Assembly (NCBI GenBank): GCA_030597965.1
Contig: JAUVQU010000166.1
Span: forward strand, 1 to 5,339
Reading direction: 5' to 3'
Source: Cellvibrionaceae bacterium
GTDB lineage: Bacteria; Pseudomonadota; Gammaproteobacteria; Pseudomonadales; Cellvibrionaceae
DNA length: 5,339 nt
Position numbers and translations under genes: made by a program. The notes beneath the pieces were generated by a model. That model searched no databases. It was not told the DNA's origin and saw only the letters and a program-made list of their open reading frames with translations. Numbering within the stretch: position 1 is the first letter of the stretch; every line of letters begins with the position of its first letter. Below, piece by piece: positions 1 to 5,339 of the stretch.

Positions 1-1946
1 AAGATTACCGCGCGGACCTTAAGCGTATTGCCAGCCCGGACACGGCCACTCTGCTAAAAACCTTACCCGGTGCTAACGTGAACAGCAATGGCGCTCTCAC
101 GGGGATAGCCCAATACCGTGGCCTTTATGGTGATCGTATTAACGTCAGCGTTGATGGCGCACATATCCACAGTGGCGGCCCTAATGCGATGGATGCTCCA
201 CTATCTTATGTTCCGAGCAGCCAACTAAAAACACTGTCCGTTGAACGTGGTATCGCTTCGGTATCGAGCGGCCAGGAAACCTTAGGCGGGCATATCAGCG
301 CCGCCAGTAATCAAGGTGAATTCGCCAGCAGCCGTGAATTTGAATTCAGCGGTAGCGCCAGCAATCAATATCAATCCAACAATGATGGTCGCCAGAGCAC
401 CATCAATTTACTGACGGCCAACAACCAACATAAATTCGGTGCCAACACGACCGATGAGCGCGGCGACAATACAGAGTTTGATGGCGGCGAACTGGCCGCC
501 ACAAGCTATGAGCGTAAACGTCATAACATTTTTTACGGCTATCAGGACGACACTCAGCAGTTCAATATTCAAGCCGGCAAGAACAATACGAGTGAAAGTG
601 GAACACCTGCCTTGCCTATGGATATAACCGCGATTGACAGCGATTTGGTGAATGCCGATTACAAAATAAAGGTTGGTAAAACCACCTATAAAGCCGCCGT
701 CAGCTACAGCAATATCTTCCATGTAATGGATAATTTCAGTCTCCGTGCTGCATCGACGGATATGAGCAAGTATCGCTCTACCGTGGCAACCGGAGATGGC
801 CGTACTTACGCCCTTTCTCTAAGCACACCAATGGCACACGGTATATTCAATGCAGGTATCGACCAAAGTTTCTCTACCCATAATGCCGATATCAGCAATC
901 CCAACAACGCCATGTTTTTTATCACACATTTCAATGAAGCCGAGCGCAATATTTTAGGCAGCTTTGCAGAGTGGAAAACCCAGCAGGACGATTACACCTT
1001 TGAAACAGGTATCCGTTACAACCACGTGACGATGAATGCCGATGAGGTCGGCACCAGCATGGCGATGATGATGCCAGCAGCCGGTATGCTGGCGAAGGAT
1101 TTTAACAACGCAGAGCGCGAACAAAATGATGGCAACGTTGATGTCGTCATTAAAGGCGCCTACCAAGTCAGTCCTGAGTTATCGGTCAATGCTGGATTAT
1201 CCCGAAAACAGCGCGCACCCTCTTACCAAGAGCGTTATCTGTGGCTGTCCATGCCCAGTACAGGTGGTCTGGCGGATGGCCGCAGCTATGTAGGTAATAT
1301 AGAGCTGGACTCTGAAACGGCCTACGAAATTAATCTGGGCTTTGATCTGAACCACGAAGATCATTACGTTGGCACTCAAATCTTCTACCGTGAAGTCAAA
1401 GACTACATTCAAGGCACGGAAACCGATTATATGGCAGCCAACATGGTCGCCAATATGATGAGCGGCAAAGATGCCCTGCAATACAACAACATCGACGCAC
1501 GCTTGCTGGGTGGCGAAGTAACTTACGGCATGACCATCAACCACCACTGGCGTGTTGATGGCCTACTGAACTATGTACGTGGGGAACGCACTGATGAAGA
1601 TGACAATCTCTATCGTATTGCCCCGCTTAATCATCAATTGACACTGACCTACAGCCAAGACCAATGGCAGATCAGTGCAGTGAGTGAATTGGTTGCTGCA
1701 CAGAATAAAGTATCTGATTTTAACGAAGAGGCTAAGTCTGCAGGTTATGGCCTGTTACACCTGCGCAGTGACTGGCAAGTGAATGAAGCACTATCGGTTA
1801 ATGCCGGCATTCAGAACCTGACCGACAAGCGCTACACCGATCACCTTGGTGGCTACAACCGAGTAAGGAACAGTGACGTTGCCGTTGGTGATCGATTATA
1901 CGGCGCAGGCCGAAGCATTAATGTCGGTGCCACCTATTCATTTTAA
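1..1946 (+). CDS. TonB-dependent outer-membrane receptor, 5'-truncated (possible metal/copper-type substrate)
   Basis: The reading frame is open from base 3 with no stop before 1944-1946, so the gene enters from the left; the GTG at 78 is an internal valine codon, not a start. The 647 visible residues hold most of the plug domain (LLKTLPGANV, then a TGIAQYRGLYGDRINVSVDG stretch, MDAPLSYVP, and SVERGIASVSSGQETLGG) and then a full beta-barrel. The C-terminus has NLTDKRYTDH and ends GATYSF, with the terminal aromatic residue typical of outer-membrane barrels. The family imports scarce ligands across the outer membrane using TonB-ExbBD energy. The signal peptide and TonB box are outside the window. 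Substrate is not determined. Methionine clusters at 1032-1088 and 1431-1460, in predicted surface loops, and a GGPNAMDAP plug segment resembling OprC/NosA-type copper receptors hint at a metal ligand, but this is inference. A strong terminator follows, so the downstream kinase is probably a separate unit. Confidence 0.93.
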   Translation, partial: DYRADLKRIASPDTATLLKTLPGANVNSNGALTGIAQYRGLYGDRINVSVDGAHIHSGGPNAMDAPLSYVPSSQLKTLSVERGIASVSSGQETLGGHISAASNQGEFASSREFEFSGSASNQYQSNNDGRQSTINLLTANNQHKFGANTTDERGDNTEFDGGELAATSYERKRHNIFYGYQDDTQQFNIQAGKNNTSESGTPALPMDITAIDSDLVNADYKIKVGKTTYKAAVSYSNIFHVMDNFSLRAASTDMSKYRSTVATGDGRTYALSLSTPMAHGIFNAGIDQSFSTHNADISNPNNAMFFITHFNEAERNILGSFAEWKTQQDDYTFETGIRYNHVTMNADEVGTSMAMMMPAAGMLAKDFNNAEREQNDGNVDVVIKGAYQVSPELSVNAGLSRKQRAPSYQERYLWLSMPSTGGLADGRSYVGNIELDSETAYEINLGFDLNHEDHYVGTQIFYREVKDYIQGTETDYMAANMVANMMSGKDALQYNNIDARLLGGEVTYGMTINHHWRVDGLLNYVRGERTDEDDNLYRIAPLNHQLTLTYSQDQWQISAVSELVAAQNKVSDFNEEAKSAGYGLLHLRSDWQVNEALSVNAGIQNLTDKRYTDHLGGYNRVRNSDVAVGDRLYGAGRSINVGATYSF

Positions 1947-1961
1947 ACATCGAAGTCCTTT

Positions 1962-2006
1962 AGGCGGGCAAGCAGCACATAAAGGCTGTTTGTCCGCCTT
2001 TTTTTT
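1962..2006 (+). terminator. Rho-independent terminator after the TonB receptor gene
   Basis: The left arm AGGCGGGCAAGCAG (1962-1975) pairs with CTGTTTGTCCGCCT (1986-1999) over 14 base pairs, including two G-U pairs. The loop is about 10 bases, and one more C-G pair could close it further. The right arm runs directly into eight T residues (1999-2006). It starts 15 bases after the receptor stop codon. This is a textbook intrinsic terminator on the + strand. It should separate receptor transcription from the two-component genes, although read-through is always possible. Confidence 0.93.
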
Positions 2007-2009
2007 GGG

Positions 2010-2041
2010 TTTAATGGGTCATCGAATTTAATGGCCATAAC
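2010..2041 (+). promoter_or_regulatory. Short upstream region of the kinase gene with a direct repeat; possible promoter
   Basis: Only 35 bases separate the terminator T-run from the kinase ATG. They contain an exact 8-base direct repeat, TTTAATGG, at 2010-2017 and 2027-2034 (17 bases start to start). Each copy includes TTTAAT, one mismatch from the TATAAT -10 consensus, though the mismatch is at the important second base. If the right copy were the -10 element, transcription would begin near the ATG and give a very short or leaderless mRNA. That would fit the absence of a recognisable Shine-Dalgarno sequence before 2042. No convincing -35 element is visible, since TTGGGT at 2005-2010 is weak. 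Alternatively the promoter lies inside the receptor gene or terminator. Tentative. Confidence 0.25.
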
Positions 2042-3367
2042 ATGAAGCTACAACAATCCCTCAGTCTTTCCGCCCCCGCGGAGAACTTACGTCGTTTACT
2101 CACAGTACGCGGCTTATTTCTATTGGTGGTGTGCGCCACACTGGGCTTTTGTTACTGGTCGCTTCATCTCGCCCTGCCCTACGAATCCATTCTATGGGTT
2201 ATCAGTGCGCTCACTCTGATTAACTTCACCACAGTGATACAGCTCAAGGTTAAAATAAAAACCTCTCAAACGGCTTTTTTCGGTCAATTGCTGATTGATG
2301 TAGTCGCCATAACGCTGCTGTTGTTTTTTACCGGAGGTGCCGATAATCCTTTTGTCTCCTATTACCTAGTCCCACTTTGTATAGCCGCTGCCACCCTACC
2401 CAAACGTTTCACATGGCCATTGGCACTCATTGCATTGACCTGTTACACCAGCCTGTTCTTCTGGAATATGCCGTTGACTGATGTTGCACCTATGGCCAGC
2501 GAGCACAATGGTATGAGCCACGAAGGAATGGCTCATGCTCCAATCAATCATCGTATGAGCGGCATCAGTATTCATACCGCAGGCATGTGGTTTAATTTTT
2601 TAATCAGTGCCGCGCTGATCACTTTCTTTGTTGTAGAAATGGCCGCTTCACTGCGCAAACAAGACGCCGAGCTGGCAAAATATCGTGAAGATGCACTCCA
2701 TGACGAACAGCTATTAGCCATTGCCACCCTCGCAGCGGGTACCGCCCATGAATTGGGCACGCCACTCTCTACCATCAAAACCTTGATTGGTGAAATGCGC
2801 GCGGACAACACAGGGAACTCTGAGCTCGATGACGACTTAACCCTTCTGCAAACCCAGGTAGCGCACTGCGCTGACACACTGTCTCACCTGAATGAACGTG
2901 CCGCACAACTTAAAGATGGCGTAGTGCCCGCCATTATTCTAGACACATACATCCACAAAATTATTGATGATTGGAGCTTATTACGACCGGAAGTCACCGT
3001 CGATTTAACAGTAGACAGCAGCTCACCTGACGTTGCCTGTCGGTTTGATCCAACCATTGCGCTCGCCATCACCAACCTACTGAATAATGCCGCTGACGCC
3101 AATCCTAAAGACATCAATATCAACGCACGCTGGACGCACGCCGAGTTTATTTTATCGATCAAGGATTCCGGCCCAGGTATCAACGATGCAATACAAAAGA
3201 AACTGGGCAAGGCCTTTAATTCACACAAAGGCAGCGGTCGTGGTTTAGGGCTATTTTTAACTCAGGCCACATTAAGCAGATACGGCGGTGAAGTCACACT
3301 GAGTAACAGACAATCTGGCGGCACCCACACCCAACTACGCTTACCCATCAGCCCCACTGAGTCATAG
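2042..3367 (+). CDS. regB: RegB/PrrB/RoxS-type redox sensor histidine kinase
   Basis: This 441-residue inner-membrane sensor kinase is close to the usual RegB length. About six hydrophobic helices are visible near residues 23-43, 49-69, 79-97, 105-121, 124-141 and 181-203. Between helices 3 and 4 is GGADNPF (98-104), the family's GGxxNPF motif linked to ubiquinone sensing. The dimerisation/H-box is LAAGTAHELGTPLSTI with phospho-acceptor His236. Cys276 (in VAHCADTL) lies 40 residues later, the spacing of the H225/C265 redox cysteine pair in Rhodobacter RegB. The ATPase domain has an N-box (NLLNNAADA, Asn345/Asn349), G1 (DSGPGI, 375-380) and G2 (GSGRGLGL, 397-404). The predicted periplasmic loop between helices 5 and 6 carries a His/Met pentad repeat at 155-172, which looks metal-binding. 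The ATG at 2042 is the first possible start after an in-frame TAA at 2012, although no good ribosome-binding site precedes it. It is expected to phosphorylate the RegA-type regulator encoded 1 base downstream. Confidence 0.93.
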   Translation: MKLQQSLSLSAPAENLRRLLTVRGLFLLVVCATLGFCYWSLHLALPYESILWVISALTLINFTTVIQLKVKIKTSQTAFFGQLLIDVVAITLLLFFTGGADNPFVSYYLVPLCIAAATLPKRFTWPLALIALTCYTSLFFWNMPLTDVAPMASEHNGMSHEGMAHAPINHRMSGISIHTAGMWFNFLISAALITFFVVEMAASLRKQDAELAKYREDALHDEQLLAIATLAAGTAHELGTPLSTIKTLIGEMRADNTGNSELDDDLTLLQTQVAHCADTLSHLNERAAQLKDGVVPAIILDTYIHKIIDDWSLLRPEVTVDLTVDSSSPDVACRFDPTIALAITNLLNNAADANPKDININARWTHAEFILSIKDSGPGINDAIQKKLGKAFNSHKGSGRGLGLFLTQATLSRYGGEVTLSNRQSGGTHTQLRLPISPTES

Positions 3368-3368
3368 T

Positions 3369-3905
3369 ATGAAAGAATTAGAAGTACTGCTTCTGGTCGA
3401 TGACGACCCCACTCTAACGCAAGTCATGGCAAGAGCCTTTTCACGCAGGGGCTTTGAAGTTTTAACCGCCAACAACATTCAGCAAGCGCTGGATATAATC
3501 GCCCAGCACAAAATTAAAAAAGCCGTCGTCGATTTAAAACTGGCGCACGAATCTGGACTGATATTAATTCCGCAGTTAAAAGACGCACAACCAGACATGC
3601 AGATTGTCATGCTGACCGGCTATTCCAGCATCACCACCGCCGTAGAAGCCATCAAACTTGGCGCAATGAATTACCTGTGCAAGCCAGCGGATGCCGACGA
3701 AATACTGCAGGCGTTTGACAAAACCGAAGGCGACCCCGAAACAGACATTCAGCTACAGCCTCCTTCCGTCAACCGGTTGGAATGGGAACATATTCAAAAG
3801 GTATTAACGGAATATGACGGTAATATTTCCGCGACGGCCAGAGCTTTAGGCATGCACCGGCGTACACTGCAAAGAAAACTGCAAAAGAAACCGGTTAAGC
3901 AATAA
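3369..3905 (+). CDS. regA: RegA/PrrA/RoxR-type response regulator with Fis-type helix-turn-helix
   Basis: This 178-residue regulator matches the compact RegA family. The receiver domain (about 1-118) has the acidic cluster Asp11-Asp13, phospho-acceptor Asp55 in VVDLKL, Thr83 in LTGYSS and Lys105 in CKPAD. A short proline-containing linker (PPSVNR) leads to the highly conserved C-terminal DNA-binding segment (about 137-174): WEHIQKVL, then ISATARALGMHRRTLQRKL, which is the RegA-type Fis helix-turn-helix. Family members globally control respiration, terminal oxidases, carbon and nitrogen metabolism or cyanide-insensitive oxidase genes according to redox state. The start lies 1 base after the kinase stop, with only a weak GAG at 3359-3361 as a possible Shine-Dalgarno sequence, so translational coupling with the kinase is likely. 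Cys104, directly before the conserved lysine, is less usual. Target genes cannot be read from this window. Confidence 0.94.
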   Translation: MKELEVLLLVDDDPTLTQVMARAFSRRGFEVLTANNIQQALDIIAQHKIKKAVVDLKLAHESGLILIPQLKDAQPDMQIVMLTGYSSITTAVEAIKLGAMNYLCKPADADEILQAFDKTEGDPETDIQLQPPSVNRLEWEHIQKVLTEYDGNISATARALGMHRRTLQRKLQKKPVKQ

Positions 3906-3925
3906 CAGGGAATGATGGAATGCTT

Positions 3926-3946
3926 TGTTCAGTAGATTACTGAACA
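3926..3946. repeat. Perfect 9-bp inverted repeat between convergent genes
   Basis: TGTTCAGTA (3926-3934) and TACTGAACA (3938-3946) are exact reverse complements separated by GAT. The hairpin sits 20 bases after the response-regulator stop and 15 bases before the fumarase stop, in a 56-base gap between convergent genes. No T-run follows the stem on either strand, so it is not a canonical intrinsic terminator. It could still act as a bidirectional transcript-end hairpin that stabilises both mRNAs, or as a protein-binding palindrome. The structure is certain from sequence; its function is not. Confidence 0.6.
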
Positions 3947-3961
3947 CGAAGAACTATGGCC

Positions 3962-5339
3962 TTATGACTTTCCGCCTTTTTCATTTAATTGCTCATTCAA
4001 AATCACCTCAAATTCCTCTTGGCTATACAAACCTAGCGTCTGAGATGCCTCAGCCAAAGAAACATGACTATGATTCGCCTCATGAACAATTCTCGCCGCT
4101 ACGTCATAGCCAAGCACAGGCGCCAACACAGTGATTGCGGATAAATTATTTCGCATATTCGCTTCAATCTGAGTCCTATTGAGCTCAAGACCATGAACAC
4201 AATTAGACGCGAAGGATATCATTGCATCGGATAACAATTTGATGCTCTCCATAACGTTATGAATAATAACCGGACGATAGGTGTTCAATTGAAGCTGACC
4301 ATTCGATACAGCCAGTGATACGGTGAGATCGTTACCGTATACCTGCAGGCAAACCATACTTAAGGCTTCACATTGGGTCGGGTTTACTTTACCGGGCATA
4401 ATGGAGCTGCCGGGCTCATTGGCGGGTAACTGCCACTCATTAAAACCACAGCGAGGCCCACTACCCAGCAGGCGAAAATCGTTGGCGATTTTAAGAAGCG
4501 CCGCCGCCAACTGTTTCAGCGCTGCACTGTAGCGCAGCAAGGCGTCTTCTCCAGAAACAGCCGCAAATAAATTTTGGTGCTGCTTAAAAGGCAGCTGATA
4601 TTGCTTAGCCAAGCGCGCTATAACTTGCTCACCGAACAATGGCGGTGCATTACAGCCAGACCCTACCGCGGTACCACCAAGGGCTAATTGATACACACCC
4701 TGCAGGCTCTCCTGAAGAGCAATTTTGGCTGCCGCCAGCTGACTTCGATAAGCCGATAATACGGAGCCCGTTGTCAGTGGCACAGCATCCATTAAATGAG
4801 TACGACCCACCGTGTGTATGTCATCAAAATCGGCTTGTTTCTGTGATAACTCGTCATCGAGCCGGTCTATTGCTGGAAATAATTTTTGATGGGTCTGCTG
4901 TGCCGCCACAATATGCATAGCGGTGGGAAATACGTCATTGGAAGATTGCGACATATTGACGTGATCATTGGGGTGTACTTTGACATTTTTGGTCGGGTTT
5001 TCATCATGCTTACGCTGATCCAACTGTATATTAGCCAGCGAACAAATCACTTCATTCACATTCATGTTGGTCTGCGTGCCGGAACCTGTTTGCCAAACAC
5101 GCAACGGGAATTGATCGGTATAGTCTCCCTGGAAAATCTCATCACAAGCAGACACTATGGCTTCATAGTGCTCGGATGTTAAGGTGCCTAGGGCGTAATT
5201 AACATGCGCACCGGCCTGTTTTATATTGACCAATGCATTGATGAAACCTATCTCAAAACGTTGCTTGCCGATGTTAAAATTCTTCAGCGAACGCTGTGTT
5301 TGTGTACCCCAAAGTACTCCCTTGTCTATCTCAATCGCA
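3962..5339 (-). CDS. fumC: Class II fumarate hydratase (FumC family), N-terminus beyond the window
   Basis: This soluble, iron-sulfur-free enzyme interconverts fumarate and L-malate in the TCA cycle. The frame runs from the right edge (codons from 5338 downward) to a TAA at 3962-3964. The apparent TTG start near 5233 is internal, because upstream codons still match FumC (LWGTQTQRSL, 5297-5326). 458 residues are visible. Ungapped alignment of that stretch with the remembered E. coli FumC start suggests about 12 residues are missing, giving roughly 470 in all. Signature regions are TGSGTQTNMNVNEV, VHPNDHVNMSQSSND, GRTHLMDAVPL with the catalytic-site Thr-His, LALGGTAVG, and the lyase signature GSSIMPGKVNPTQCEA (4364-4411). 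PGKVNPTQCEA favours fumarase over aspartase, which has PAKVNP. Compared with E. coli FumC it has about five extra residues before VHPND and a divergent C-terminus, so it may be a secondary fumarase. It is convergent with the two-component genes, so it is not in their operon. Confidence 0.93.
   Translation of the reverse strand, partial: AIEIDKGVLWGTQTQRSLKNFNIGKQRFEIGFINALVNIKQAGAHVNYALGTLTSEHYEAIVSACDEIFQGDYTDQFPLRVWQTGSGTQTNMNVNEVICSLANIQLDQRKHDENPTKNVKVHPNDHVNMSQSSNDVFPTAMHIVAAQQTHQKLFPAIDRLDDELSQKQADFDDIHTVGRTHLMDAVPLTTGSVLSAYRSQLAAAKIALQESLQGVYQLALGGTAVGSGCNAPPLFGEQVIARLAKQYQLPFKQHQNLFAAVSGEDALLRYSAALKQLAAALLKIANDFRLLGSGPRCGFNEWQLPANEPGSSIMPGKVNPTQCEALSMVCLQVYGNDLTVSLAVSNGQLQLNTYRPVIIHNVMESIKLLSDAMISFASNCVHGLELNRTQIEANMRNNLSAITVLAPVLGYDVAARIVHEANHSHVSLAEASQTLGLYSQEEFEVILNEQLNEKGGKS

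Noticed and set aside
78..80. GTG at 78 as the start of the TonB receptor
   Set aside because: The same frame is open to the left edge and encodes plug-domain sequence (LLKTLPGANV), so the true start is upstream of the window.
408..1547. Antisense reading frames of 70-116 codons inside the receptor gene
   Set aside because: They lie wholly opposite a well-supported gene, have no recognisable domain and no convincing ribosome-binding site.
2572..3228. Antisense reading frames opposite the kinase gene
   Set aside because: Their Ser/Ala/Leu-rich composition reflects the complement of the kinase coding sequence; no family match or start signal is seen.
3926..3946. Classic Rho-independent terminator for the regulator or fumarase gene
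   Set aside because: The stem is AT-rich and lacks a T-run on both strands, so it is reported only as an inverted repeat.
4364..4411. Aspartate ammonia-lyase instead of fumarase
   Set aside because: The superfamily signature reads PGKVNPTQCEA, the fumarase form, whereas aspartases have PAKVNP followed by different residues.
3925..5182. Plus-strand reading frames of 69-98 codons across the fumarase gene
   Set aside because: They overlap conserved fumarase sequence on the opposite strand and encode no recognisable protein.
5231..5233. TTG (minus strand) as the start of the fumarase
   Set aside because: Thirty-five further in-frame codons to the window edge match the FumC N-terminus (LWGTQTQRSL), so this codon is internal.

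Overview
The window looks like chromosomal DNA from a gammaproteobacterium, probably a marine or aquatic one. The evidence is protein-family resemblance: a RegB/RegA-type (PrrB/PrrA, RoxS/RoxR) redox two-component system whose regulator has the gammaproteobacterial style of Fis-type DNA-binding tail, a class II fumarase, and a TonB-dependent outer-membrane receptor. Base composition is moderate, close to half G+C by eye. I cannot name the genus from sequence alone.

Layout, left to right. (1) Bases 1-1946, + strand: the C-terminal 647 codons of a TonB-dependent receptor. Its start, signal peptide and TonB box lie before the window. It ends in an aromatic residue and is followed by a strong intrinsic terminator at 1962-2006. 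(2) Bases 2042-3367 and 3369-3905, + strand: a two-gene operon with a 1-base gap, encoding a six-helix RegB-type sensor histidine kinase and a RegA-type response regulator. (3) Bases 3906-3961: a short gap between convergent genes holding a perfect inverted repeat. (4) Bases 3962-5339, - strand: a class II fumarase (FumC family) that runs off the right edge and lacks about 12 N-terminal residues. No tRNA, rRNA, CRISPR array, insertion sequence or phage feature was found, and no gene-free stretch exceeds 300 bases.

The kinase is the most interesting gene. It keeps both recognised RegB sensing elements: the GGxxNPF quinone-site motif and a cysteine exactly 40 residues after the phospho-accepting histidine. 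It also has a predicted periplasmic loop with four histidines spaced exactly five residues apart and interleaved with methionines, a pattern typical of copper- or silver-handling proteins. The neighbouring receptor has methionine clusters in predicted surface loops. Together these suggest, as inference only, a locus that joins respiratory redox sensing to envelope metal (copper) status. The oxygen-stable, iron-sulfur-free fumarase fits a redox or metal-stress theme, but it is convergently transcribed and may be an unrelated neighbour.
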